A model generated the notes under the pieces. The model was not told the DNA's origin and searched no databases. It saw only the letters and a list, made by a program, of their open reading frames with translations. Positions 34,331 through 42,856 of a stretch of DNA of 64,000 nt are shown piece after piece (the first letter of the stretch is position 1; each line of letters starts with the position of its first letter). The position numbers were made by a program, and so were the translations under genes. The DNA comes from an uncultured Paraprevotella sp. (GTDB lineage Bacteria > Bacteroidota > Bacteroidia > Bacteroidales > Bacteroidaceae): NCBI GenBank assembly GCA_944320765.1, contig CALUIS010000012.1, positions 35,137 through 99,136 of the forward strand, in the 5' to 3' direction.

Positions 34331-36856
34331 ATGAGAAGAATTTTATTCCTTTTGTGTGCGCTGTGGGCGATTGTGCTTCGGGCTCAGGACGTGGTACGGA
34401 CGCTCCCTACCGTCATCGAGGTGGTTCCGTCCGCTTCAGAACGTTTTGATGTGTCCAAGCTGGAACTGACGCTGGACGGGGTGGGGATGCCCGACAACGG
34501 GTTCACGTGGGATGCTGCCACCAACACATTCCGGGGCGAAGTGACCTATACGTATGACAGCCAGAATTATATCTCGCTCCGGATGCCGGATGGATCCATC
34601 TCTTTCGATGGGCCGCTTCAAGTCTTGGTGGACTTTTCCAATCCGGAAGTTTCTTCTGTTTATACGAAAGCGGACTTCTCCCCTTACCATTATGTGAGTT
34701 TTGCGTCTGCCAGTCCTTCGGAGTATGGGGTGACGTTGCAGGATTTGTATGTGAAAGGCGGGGAGGTTACTGGTGAATCTGCCGGGCCTAACGTAAGGAC
34801 ACCGATGATGCCGGACGGGATGTACAAGCGCGCGAATGAATATGCCTATACCGTGGCCGGGGAGACAACGGAAGGGATTGCCGTGGCTTTTGACGGCGGC
34901 ACGGTGACGGTGGATGACCGGGATGTGGCCGTGACGGTGGGGAAGCCGTTGGCCGAGATGTCCCTGGCCACTTTTACGATAGAGGATGCCGAGGGGCGTC
35001 CCGCCGAAGGGGCGGACATTTACCTGCATCCCACGGACGCGGACTTTTATACGGACGCGGACGGCAAGCTGCAAGTCTATCTGAATCCCGGGTCTTATAT
35101 CTATTCCTTATATATAGGGGATGACTATATCAACATGTGGGACGTGGAGGAGGCTTTCGCGTTCGTGGCTTCAGGAAAGGAGACGAGCGTGGATTTCTCC
35201 TACAAGGACAACGGATGGAAGAAGGTGGTTTTCTCCGCCGAGATGGAGAACCCGTCGAGCGCACGGTTGGAACTGAACTGCATCGGGGTGGAGTATGACG
35301 AATATTACGGGAATGCCGACCAGCCTTATTTCGAGGTCTATATGCCGGAAGGCGAGTTCAAGTACCGTTTCGAGGTGGATGGCTATGGCTTCTCCTGGCT
35401 GCCGGCCGAAGGGATTGTGAACACGGCGGAGACGCGGGAAGTGAAGCTTTCTTTCGACCGTGCGGACTATGCGGCGGTGGATTTCGAGTTGGTGAATGTG
35501 CCGGATGATGCTGGGAATCTTTCTGTGGTGATTTACCGGGACAATGAGGATGTGGCGGAATGCGGTGTGGCTTATCCGGGAAGTCCGGCAAAACCGGATG
35601 AGGAGATTACCGAAGGCGGAGGAGGCACCCGTTCCCTCGAGCCGTTGGAATGCGGCACGCATCTGCTTCCCGGGACGTATGTGTATGTGGTGGAGGATGC
35701 GTCGGAATGGAACAACCGTTATGATTATTATGCCATCGACACCTTGGTGGTCGGGGAGGAAGACCGGCGGATCACGGTGGACTTCGACCGTCTCTCCGTG
35801 ACGGAAGTGACGCTGGCCGCACAGAATGTGCCGGAGGTGCTTTCAAACTATGACCTTTATTGTGATATAAGATATAAGCAGACATTGTCCTTGATGGACT
35901 TGAATGTGTCTGCAAACTATTCGGGCAATCCTCTGGTGGTCCGCTTGCCGGAAGGGGACTATTCGTTCGAATGGGGGATTGAGCCTTCTTATTATTATGA
36001 CGCACCGGTGGCTTTTGCCTATCAGGAGAAGCAGGATGTGTCCGGCGCGTCCATGACCGTAGGCCCGGACTTCGCGGAGATGGGCATCGCCAAGGTCCAG
36101 GCTTCCGCCATCGAGGGGCAGACGGTGGATTACCTTACGGTATTGCAAGATGGCCGTCAGTTTGCCGACGGTGATTTCTCTTCCGATGGCGAGGCTTATC
36201 TTGTGGCGCTTCCCGGTACTTACACCTTAGTGGCTGAGGCATCAGATTATGAGGGCTTCAACATTCATCTCTCGGAGAAGGACGTGACGCTCGTGGCCGG
36301 ACAGACAGTGGATGTGAATCTGACGGCAGACCAGGCACTTGAAGGTGTCTTGTTTGAGGTAGATGTGGAGAACATGGCCGGCCAGGAAGTCGGGAATGCG
36401 AAGATTACGGTGAACGGCATGGTGTATGAGACGGATGCGTACGGTTATGTTACCATCTTTAATATCCAGGACGACGAGGTGACCCTGCGGGTGGAGGCTT
36501 CTGGCTACCTGCCGTATGAGAAGGTGTTCCGGCTGCACAAGGTGCTGGAACTGGCCGGCGGGGCATATATGAGAATCGTGCTTCGTGCGGATGACAATCC
36601 GAGCGGCGTTGAATCGGTGGAGAGCGGTGCGCTGACGGTGGAACGCACGGTGGTGGACCGTCAGATTGTCATCTGTAACGAGACGGGCAAGACATGGAAT
36701 GTGGCTCTTGTCGGTTTGGGCGGCGAGATGCTGGAGCGCGTGGAAGCCGGTCAGGGTACGACGGTGATTCCGGTGGACGGCTTGCGCAAAGGTTTGTATC
36801 TGCTGACGATGAATGACGGCGTGACCCGCAAGACTGTCAAGGTCATCAAGAAGTAA
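34331..36856 (+). CDS. Large secreted repeat protein with T9SS-like C-terminal tail
   Basis: An 841-residue protein I do not recognise as a known enzyme. Residues 1-19 are a signal peptide ending near R-A-Q-D. The remainder is acidic and beta-rich, with repeated segments of the type L-P-G-T-Y-x-L and a carboxypeptidase-regulatory-like domain near residues 215-280 and 660-750. The last 70 residues, with G-L-R-K-G-L-Y-L-L-T and K-T-V-K-V-I-K-K at the end, resemble the T9SS type A sorting/Por_Secre_tail domain common on Bacteroidota surface proteins. It is probably surface exposed or secreted and adhesive or structural. The gene is monocistronic between a strong promoter and a strong terminator. 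Confidence 0.75.
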   Translation: MRRILFLLCALWAIVLRAQDVVRTLPTVIEVVPSASERFDVSKLELTLDGVGMPDNGFTWDAATNTFRGEVTYTYDSQNYISLRMPDGSISFDGPLQVLVDFSNPEVSSVYTKADFSPYHYVSFASASPSEYGVTLQDLYVKGGEVTGESAGPNVRTPMMPDGMYKRANEYAYTVAGETTEGIAVAFDGGTVTVDDRDVAVTVGKPLAEMSLATFTIEDAEGRPAEGADIYLHPTDADFYTDADGKLQVYLNPGSYIYSLYIGDDYINMWDVEEAFAFVASGKETSVDFSYKDNGWKKVVFSAEMENPSSARLELNCIGVEYDEYYGNADQPYFEVYMPEGEFKYRFEVDGYGFSWLPAEGIVNTAETREVKLSFDRADYAAVDFELVNVPDDAGNLSVVIYRDNEDVAECGVAYPGSPAKPDEEITEGGGGTRSLEPLECGTHLLPGTYVYVVEDASEWNNRYDYYAIDTLVVGEEDRRITVDFDRLSVTEVTLAAQNVPEVLSNYDLYCDIRYKQTLSLMDLNVSANYSGNPLVVRLPEGDYSFEWGIEPSYYYDAPVAFAYQEKQDVSGASMTVGPDFAEMGIAKVQASAIEGQTVDYLTVLQDGRQFADGDFSSDGEAYLVALPGTYTLVAEASDYEGFNIHLSEKDVTLVAGQTVDVNLTADQALEGVLFEVDVENMAGQEVGNAKITVNGMVYETDAYGYVTIFNIQDDEVTLRVEASGYLPYEKVFRLHKVLELAGGAYMRIVLRADDNPSGVESVESGALTVERTVVDRQIVICNETGKTWNVALVGLGGEMLERVEAGQGTTVIPVDGLRKGLYLLTMNDGVTRKTVKVIKK

Positions 36857-36901
36857 GCGGACGGTTAAGAGGTCTTTTCCCCGTCAAGCTTCAGAAAAGA
36901 A

Positions 36902-36948
36902 AATACCAAGGCTTGGTAGCCGCGTACCAAGCCTTGGTATTCTGTTTT
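36902..36948. terminator. Bidirectional terminator between the secreted protein gene and dnaA
   Basis: A perfect 17-bp stem (36902-36918 with 36925-36941), six-base loop and T4 nearby. Each arm is itself nearly palindromic (ACCAAG G CTTGGT). Confidence 0.85.
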
Positions 36949-36958
36949 ATTCCGCTTG

Positions 36959-38365
36959 TCACCGCGCTTTCAGCAGTCTCTCGATTTCCTCCATTTTGGA
37001 TTTGAAATTCTTGTCCACGTGCAGGCGGTCTTCCACCACGTTGCAGGAGTGCAGCACCGTGGCGTGGGTACGCTTTCCGATGAGCGTGCCGATGCGGGCC
37101 AGTGACAGGTTCGTGTGCTTTTGTGCCAGGTACATGGCGATTTGCCGTACTTGTGCCACCGGTTGTTTCCGGCATTTGGTGAAGACTTCCTCCTGCTTTA
37201 CGTTGAAGTAGCCGCAGACCTTGTCCAGTATCAGGTCTATCGTGATGGGCTTGTTCTCTGCCTTGACGGCCCGTTTGAGTATCTGTTCCGCCAGTGGCAG
37301 GTCGATGTCACGGTTCCATACCACCGAATAGGCCATCAGCGAGTTGACCACGCCTTCCAGCTCGCGCACACTGTCGTTCACGTTTTCCGACACGAAGTCC
37401 ACCACGTCTTCCGGAATCTTCAGTCCGTCCTGCCGTATCTTGTTCTCCAGGATGTCGTGCCGGAGTTGTTGGTTCGGCTTCTCCAGTTCGGCCAGCAATC
37501 CCCATTTGAAGCGGGTCAGCAGGCGTTCCTCCATGCCTTGCAGGGCTGTGGGTGGACGGTCGGATGTCAGGATCAGCTGTTTGCCGTTCTGGTGCAAATG
37601 GTTGAAGATGTGGAAAAACGTGTTCTGTGTCTTGTTGAGGCTGGCGAATTCCTGCACGTCGTCGATGATGAGCACGTCGATGGTCTGGTAGAAGTTGATG
37701 AAGTCGTTCACCGTGTTCTTCCTCACAGAATCCGTGTATTGCACTTGGAAGAGGTGGGCGGATACGTATAGCACCCGTTTGGTGGGATACAGTTCCTTGA
37801 TGCGGGTGCCGATGGCATTGACCAGATGGGTCTTGCCCACGCCCGACGGTCCGTAGATGAACAGCGGGTTGAAGGTGGACTGCTCCGGATGCTCGGCGAT
37901 GGCCTGCCCTACGGAGCGCGGCAGTTTGTTGCTGATGCCCTCGATGAAGTTTTCGAAGCTGTAGTTCCTGTTCAGTTGCGGGTCCAGGTCCTGCGGCAGG
38001 GGGGCCTGCAACAGGCTGGGGGCTTGGTTCGCTTCCGTGCGCGGCGTTTGGGACCATGTCGGTTGCGAGGGCCGGACGGTCGGTTTGATGTCCATGGTGA
38101 GGTGGTGGGTCTTGTCCACCAGCAAGATGTATTTCAGCTGGGTGTTCTCCCCGAAGACTCTTCTGACCACAGAGTAAATCAGCCCTCCGAAACGCTCTGA
38201 GAGATACTCATAGAAATACGGACTCGGCAGGCCGAATGTCAGTACCTGATTTTCAAAAGACATGATTTGTATGGGAGTGAACCACGTCTCGTATAGTTTT
38301 TCGCCCACGTTGTTACGGATGATGGGCAGGCATTGTTCCCACAATGATTGCGCTGAACCTTCCAT
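36959..38365 (-). CDS. dnaA: Chromosomal replication initiator DnaA
   Basis: A 468-residue initiator ATPase that melts the replication origin. The N-terminal domain I begins L-W-E-Q-C-L-P-I-I. The AAA+ core has Walker A G-P-S-G-V-G-K-T near residue 172, Walker B I-I-D-D-V-Q-E-F near 233 and T-S-D-R-P-P near 266. The C-terminal helix-turn-helix ends with the K-R-T-H-A-T-V-L-H DnaA-box recognition segment near residue 440. The neighbouring 260 bases upstream show one weak DnaA-box-like 9-mer only, so the origin is probably elsewhere. Confidence 0.95.
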   Translation of the reverse strand: MEGSAQSLWEQCLPIIRNNVGEKLYETWFTPIQIMSFENQVLTFGLPSPYFYEYLSERFGGLIYSVVRRVFGENTQLKYILLVDKTHHLTMDIKPTVRPSQPTWSQTPRTEANQAPSLLQAPLPQDLDPQLNRNYSFENFIEGISNKLPRSVGQAIAEHPEQSTFNPLFIYGPSGVGKTHLVNAIGTRIKELYPTKRVLYVSAHLFQVQYTDSVRKNTVNDFINFYQTIDVLIIDDVQEFASLNKTQNTFFHIFNHLHQNGKQLILTSDRPPTALQGMEERLLTRFKWGLLAELEKPNQQLRHDILENKIRQDGLKIPEDVVDFVSENVNDSVRELEGVVNSLMAYSVVWNRDIDLPLAEQILKRAVKAENKPITIDLILDKVCGYFNVKQEEVFTKCRKQPVAQVRQIAMYLAQKHTNLSLARIGTLIGKRTHATVLHSCNVVEDRLHVDKNFKSKMEEIERLLKAR

Positions 38366-38565
38366 TAGATTGTGTTTATCCGATGATTTTCCACATTGCT
38401 TCTACCTTGCAAAGGTCGCAATATTCCGTGATATAAACAAGGGGATTTCGGGTGGTGGGGACGGTGTCCCGTATTAAATTCCTTTGGTTCAGAAAGATAA
38501 AAAATAAAAAAATAAAAAGCCTCTTTTCCTTGCTTTTTTATAAGTGTTTGTGCGATTGGGAAATA

Positions 38566-38618
38566 GGCAAAGGCGCGATTCGCTGCGTTTTTTGCTCCCG
38601 GCGAATCGCGCCTTTGCC
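38566..38618 (-). terminator. Long hairpin after the MlaD-family gene
   Basis: A perfect 18-bp stem (38566-38583 with 38601-38618) with a 17-base loop containing T6, just after the MlaD stop at 38624. No T tract follows on the minus strand, so it may be a 3' protecting structure or a repeat element rather than a standard terminator. It shares the CGCGATTC core with 10052. Confidence 0.6.
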
Positions 38619-38623
38619 GCCCT

Positions 38624-39514
38624 TTAGTTCTTGCGTCCGAAGAGCGAGAAATGCACGTAGCGTTTGGGGTTCTCCTTCAGGTCGATGAGCAGGTTGTTTG
38701 CGCTTCCGGCCGTATGGGATAAGTTCTTGTAGAGCGTGCTGTCGTTGAGCAGCAAGCCCAGGGTGTTGTCGTCGCGGTTCAGCTTTTCCGTCATGAGCTG
38801 CACGTAGTTCAGCGTGGTGTCCACTTTGGAGAGTGTGCCTTGCAGGTCCAGTTTGTTCATGTTGTCGGTTAGCGTGATGACGTTGTCTCCGATCCGGTTC
38901 ATCTTTCCGGTCAGGGCCGGCATGTCCTTGTGCAGCAACACGTTCAGTTGCTCGGTGCTTTCGTTCAGGTTGTCCGTGATGCTTTTGGCGTCTGCCATGA
39001 TGCCGGGCAGGTTCGGATTGGCGGCCAGTGAGTTGAGGGTGGTCAGCAGCGTGTCCACTTTGCTGATGATTTGTTCCACTTCGGGCAGCATGGCCTCGGC
39101 CTTGTCCATCAGCCCCTCGGTGTCGTCGCCCCTGAGGGTGTCGCCCGGCGCATAGTTCCCTTCGGCTTGTTCGGGCAGGGTCAAGTGGAGGTCGCACCCG
39201 CCCAGCATGGCCGTCACGAGTTTGGGCTGTGTGCCTTTCGGCAGCCTCATCCCGTCGTCCACGCTGATTTCCACTACCACATGTCCGGGGTTCTGGTAAT
39301 TGTACTCAATGTTATGTACCACGCCGATTCTGTATCCGTTGGCGAATACCGGCCCGGACTTGGCCAGTCCCTTGATGTCCGCGAATTCTATATAATAGGA
39401 GTTGCTGGACTTGAACAAGTTGATGCCTTTCAGGAAATTCAGTCCGATAAAGAGGACCGCGATGGCGAGAATGCCGGTCAGTCCGATTTTCACTTCTTTT
39501 GTCAAGTGTTTCAT
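38624..39514 (-). CDS. MlaD family (MCE domain) protein
   Basis: A 296-residue protein with one N-terminal membrane helix (about residues 10-28) and an MCE domain (about 35-120) recognisable from Y-Y-I-E-F-A-D-I-K-G-L and S-G-P-V-F-A-N-G-Y-R-I-G. The rest is a long helical region. MCE proteins are the periplasmic substrate-binding part of lipid transport systems such as Mla. No mlaE/F partners are in the window, so they must lie elsewhere if needed. The gene follows the amidase gene by 14 bases on the same strand. Confidence 0.85.
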   Translation of the reverse strand: MKHLTKEVKIGLTGILAIAVLFIGLNFLKGINLFKSSNSYYIEFADIKGLAKSGPVFANGYRIGVVHNIEYNYQNPGHVVVEISVDDGMRLPKGTQPKLVTAMLGGCDLHLTLPEQAEGNYAPGDTLRGDDTEGLMDKAEAMLPEVEQIISKVDTLLTTLNSLAANPNLPGIMADAKSITDNLNESTEQLNVLLHKDMPALTGKMNRIGDNVITLTDNMNKLDLQGTLSKVDTTLNYVQLMTEKLNRDDNTLGLLLNDSTLYKNLSHTAGSANNLLIDLKENPKRYVHFSLFGRKN

Positions 39515-39528
39515 AAGTTCCTTTCCGT

Positions 39529-40761
39529 TTATGGGTTCTTTTTAGATTCGGATATGGCTTGTTGGAGCGGTATCTTCTGTCCGTTCTTGAAGGCGACGAT
39601 GAAGGCTCCTTCGAAAGCGTCCTTTATTTTATCCCGCATCCTGACAGCCTCCCGGTAGTCAGTCGTGGCTCCGCAGGTGTATTTGTACAAGTTGTCTTCC
39701 TTATAGAAATCTACGGGCTTGATGTCCTTGAACCGCTCGCTTCCGGTCGGAATCTGCCGGGCAGAGGCCAGAAGTTGTACCTTGAATATGGGGCGGTGTG
39801 TGGGTTCTTCCTTTTTGGTTTCCTTGTGTGGCGCTATGGCTTGCCGCTCTTCCGCCAGTTGTCCGATGCTGCTTTCCGTGGCCTCTTCCGCCGCGCTTTC
39901 CGTAGGCTGTTTTCCAGCTTCGTCCGCTTCATCGCCGGATGGGGTGGAGGTTGCCGTGCCGTTGCCGTGCTGGCGTTTATAAGCACGGAAAGCGTTATAG
40001 ATGCTTTGGCTCATCTTGCGGATCCCGTTTTGCGAGTTCAGGAAAGCCTCTTCGTCGTGGGTGGAGATGTATCCCAGTTCGACCAGTACGCTTGGCATGC
40101 TTGTCTCCCTCAATACGAGGAATCCCGCCTGGTGCACGCCTTTGTCGGCGCGTCCGCCCGTAGTCCTGAATTCTTTTTGTATGAGACGTGCGAAATCCAC
40201 GCTTTGTGCCATGTACTGGTCCTGCATCAATTCGAATATGATATAGCTTTCCGCCGAAGTCGGGTCGAAGCCCTCATAGCGTTCCTTGTAGTCCTCTTCC
40301 ACCAGGATGACGGAGTTTTCCCGCTTGGCCACTTCCAGGTTTTCATCCGCACGGGCCATACCCAGCGTGTAGGTTTCCGCGCCTCTCGCCACGGCCCGTC
40401 CGGGCATGGCGTTGGTATGGATGGAGACGAACAGGTCGGCCTGGGATTGGTTGGCAATTTCCGCCCGCCGCGCAAGAGGTACGAACACATCCGTCTTGCG
40501 GGTATAAATGACTTCCACGTCCGGGCAGTTTTTTTCTACCAGCTGTCCGAAAGCTTTGGCTACGGACAGGTTGATGTTCTTTTCCCGTGAGAACCGTCCG
40601 ATGGCCCCAGGGTCCTTTCCGCCGTGTCCGGCATCGATGACCAGCGTGAATTTCCCGTTTTTTCCAGTTTCGGCGGACGCATACGTCCTTCCGCCTGTCA
40701 TGGCGGTCCAAAAGAGCGCGATGAAGGCGATGAAGAAGCTTATGGTCTTTCTTTGTTCCAT
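39529..40761 (-). CDS. N-acetylmuramoyl-L-alanine amidase with SPOR domain
   Basis: A 410-residue exported cell-wall hydrolase. A signal peptide covers residues 1-30. The Amidase_3 domain has the zinc site D-A-G-H-G-G-K-D-P-G-A near residue 45 and S-I-H-T-N-A near residue 115, with the Glu in V-E-L-G-Y near residue 225. A Ser/Thr/Glu-rich linker (255-310) leads to a C-terminal SPOR-like domain (about 315-390), which binds denuded glycan strands at the septum, so the enzyme probably works in daughter-cell separation. An upstream 16-codon extension is rejected because it lies over the -7 box at 40780. Confidence 0.9.
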   Translation of the reverse strand: MEQRKTISFFIAFIALFWTAMTGGRTYASAETGKNGKFTLVIDAGHGGKDPGAIGRFSREKNINLSVAKAFGQLVEKNCPDVEVIYTRKTDVFVPLARRAEIANQSQADLFVSIHTNAMPGRAVARGAETYTLGMARADENLEVAKRENSVILVEEDYKERYEGFDPTSAESYIIFELMQDQYMAQSVDFARLIQKEFRTTGGRADKGVHQAGFLVLRETSMPSVLVELGYISTHDEEAFLNSQNGIRKMSQSIYNAFRAYKRQHGNGTATSTPSGDEADEAGKQPTESAAEEATESSIGQLAEERQAIAPHKETKKEEPTHRPIFKVQLLASARQIPTGSERFKDIKPVDFYKEDNLYKYTCGATTDYREAVRMRDKIKDAFEGAFIVAFKNGQKIPLQQAISESKKNP

Positions 40762-40779
40762 ATTTGCGTTATGCGTATG

Positions 40780-40787
40780 CAAATATA
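40780..40787 (-). promoter_or_regulatory. -7 box (TATATTTG) of the amidase-MlaD operon
   Basis: TAnnTTTG match on the minus strand, 18 bases before the ATG at 40761. Confidence 0.45.
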
Positions 40788-40896
40788 ATGGATTTTCAGG
40801 GAAACGCACTATTCTTTACGTGCTTTTCTGTGTACCCAGGCAGATATTTTAATAGATTTTATCAGTCTGTCGGGCGTTTTCCTCTTTAGCTTTTTT

Positions 40897-40904
40897 TATA
40901 TTTG
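40897..40904 (+). promoter_or_regulatory. -7 box (TATATTTG) of the PL11-GH97 operon
   Basis: TAnnTTTG match 22 bases before the PL11 ATG; the -33 region is a TTTT run without a good match. Confidence 0.5.
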
Positions 40905-40926
40905 CAACATCATTCATTTAAACAAT

Positions 40927-42819
40927 ATGGAATTAAGGAAATGGAAGACGGTCGGGGTTGGGCTGATGTTGTCTGCCGGATGGGGATTCGGCGGGAGTGT
41001 CGCCGTCTCGGCTTCAGGGACGGGTGAGATGTTAGGACGGGGTGCTGTGGCTGTCCGGGTGTCTCCCGACACGGTGATGGTGGGCTGGCGTTATCTTTCG
41101 TCCGACCCGCTCGGCGCGGCTTTCAATGTGTACCGCGACGGTTTGCTGGTCACGCCCCGCCCGGTGGCTGTGTCCACGCAGTTTTATGACTATAACCCTT
41201 CCCGTGCGGAGGCTTTTTATGAAGTGCGGCCTGTGGTGGACGGGCGGGAGGTCGCCGCTTCAGCCGGCCGTTTTGTGCTGCCGGCCGATGCGCCGACGGG
41301 ATATCTGGATATCCCTTTGGAACCGCCTGCTCCGCAGCGGATGCCGGACGGCGACTCTTGCCGCTATGCGGCCAACGACGCTTCGGTGGCCGACTTGGAT
41401 GGCGACGGGGAGTTCGAGATTGTATTGAAATGGGACCCCACGAACGCCAAAGACAACTCCCACAGCGGTTTCACCGGGACTGTGTTTTTTGATGCCTATA
41501 AGTTGAACGGCAAACGGTTGTGGCGCATCGACATGGGGCGCAACATCCGTGCCGGGGCGCACTATACGCAATTTATGGTGTACGACTTGGACGGCGACGG
41601 ACGGGCCGAGATGGTGGCCAAGACGGCGGACGGCACGGTGGACGGTCGTGGCATGGTCGTCGGAGACCCTTCGGCGGACTACCGTGTGGGAGTGGGCGGT
41701 GACACTCCCGGGCGCAAAGGCTATATCGCTTCCGGCCCGGAATATCTGACTGTGTTTGACGGGCGTACCGGCGCGGCCTTGCAGACGGTAGATTATATTC
41801 CGCCGCGCGGCCGTCTGGAGGCATGGGGGGACAATTATGCCAACCGTAGCGAGCGTTATCTGGCGGCGGTGGCGTATCTGGACGGGAAACGCCCCAGCGT
41901 GGTGATGTGCCGGGGCTATTATACGCGCACCGTGTTGGCGGCTTTCGATTGGGACGGGCGGCAGCTGAAGTCCCGCTGGGTGTTCGACACGGATTCTGCC
42001 CGTTGGGCGTCTTATGCAGGTCAGGGCAACCATAACCTCAGGGTGGCGGACGTGGACGGCGACGGGTGCGATGAGATAACTTACGGTTCGTGTGCGATAG
42101 ACCATGATGGCACGGGGCTGTACAATACGGGGTTCGGCCATGGCGACGCTCTTCACCTGACGGCTTTCGACCCTTCTTCGGACCGCCTGCAGGTGTGGGA
42201 TTGCCATGAGAACCGCCGTGACGGGAGCGACTTCCGCGATGCTGCGACGGGCAAGGTCATTTTCCGCATCCCTTCTTCAAAAGACGTGGGACGCTGCATG
42301 GCGGCGGACATCGACCCCACGAACTATGGCGTGGAGATGTGGTCGTCGGCTTCCGGCGGTATCCTCAATATAAAAGGCGAGGTGGTGTGCGCCGCGCCTG
42401 AGGGGTTGCCCGTGAACATGGCGGTGTGGTGGGACGGCGACCTGCTCCGCGAGATGCTGGACCACGAGACCGTAAGCAAATATGATTGGACGACGCAGGA
42501 ATGCCGTCCTGTCGCGAAGTTCGAGGGATGCCTTTTCAACAACGGCTCGAAGAGTAACCCATGTTTGCAGGGGGATATTCTGGGCGACTGGCGCGAGGAG
42601 GTGGTGACGCGCACGGCGGACAACACGGCCTTGCGCATTTACGTGTCTCCCTTGCCTACGGCTTACCGTTTCCATACGTTCTTGGAAGACCGGCCTTACC
42701 GCCTCAGTCTGGTCACGGAGAATGTGGCCTACAACCAGCCTACCCAGCCCGGTTTTTATTTCGGTGCGGATTTGGAAGGCAGCGGGAAGCTGTTCCGGGG
42801 GTATCGGTTTGAAAAATGA
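40927..42819 (+). CDS. PL11 rhamnogalacturonan lyase, secreted
   Basis: A 630-residue polysaccharide lyase of family 11, which cleaves the rhamnogalacturonan I backbone of pectin by beta-elimination. A signal peptide covers about residues 1-30. An N-terminal fibronectin-like domain (about 37-120) precedes an eight-bladed propeller; the calcium-binding D-x-D-G-D-G blades are clear as D-L-D-G-D-G-E-F-E near residue 156, D-L-D-G-D-G-R-A-E near 220 and D-V-D-G-D-G-C-D-E near 378. The tail Q-P-G-F-Y-F-G-A-D is the usual end of the family. It is 37 bases upstream of a GH97 gene, so the two form a small pectin-related operon without a SusC/D pair. Confidence 0.9.
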   Translation: MELRKWKTVGVGLMLSAGWGFGGSVAVSASGTGEMLGRGAVAVRVSPDTVMVGWRYLSSDPLGAAFNVYRDGLLVTPRPVAVSTQFYDYNPSRAEAFYEVRPVVDGREVAASAGRFVLPADAPTGYLDIPLEPPAPQRMPDGDSCRYAANDASVADLDGDGEFEIVLKWDPTNAKDNSHSGFTGTVFFDAYKLNGKRLWRIDMGRNIRAGAHYTQFMVYDLDGDGRAEMVAKTADGTVDGRGMVVGDPSADYRVGVGGDTPGRKGYIASGPEYLTVFDGRTGAALQTVDYIPPRGRLEAWGDNYANRSERYLAAVAYLDGKRPSVVMCRGYYTRTVLAAFDWDGRQLKSRWVFDTDSARWASYAGQGNHNLRVADVDGDGCDEITYGSCAIDHDGTGLYNTGFGHGDALHLTAFDPSSDRLQVWDCHENRRDGSDFRDAATGKVIFRIPSSKDVGRCMAADIDPTNYGVEMWSSASGGILNIKGEVVCAAPEGLPVNMAVWWDGDLLREMLDHETVSKYDWTTQECRPVAKFEGCLFNNGSKSNPCLQGDILGDWREEVVTRTADNTALRIYVSPLPTAYRFHTFLEDRPYRLSLVTENVAYNQPTQPGFYFGADLEGSGKLFRGYRFEK

Positions 42820-42856
42820 GTTTGATCTTTTCATATTAACTAATGTAGAGAAAGCA

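Noticed and set aside
38366..38560. Possible origin of replication beside dnaA
   Set aside because: Only one DnaA-box-like 9-mer (TTTTCCACA at 38387-38395, two mismatches) and an AT-rich run were seen; a cluster of boxes is missing.
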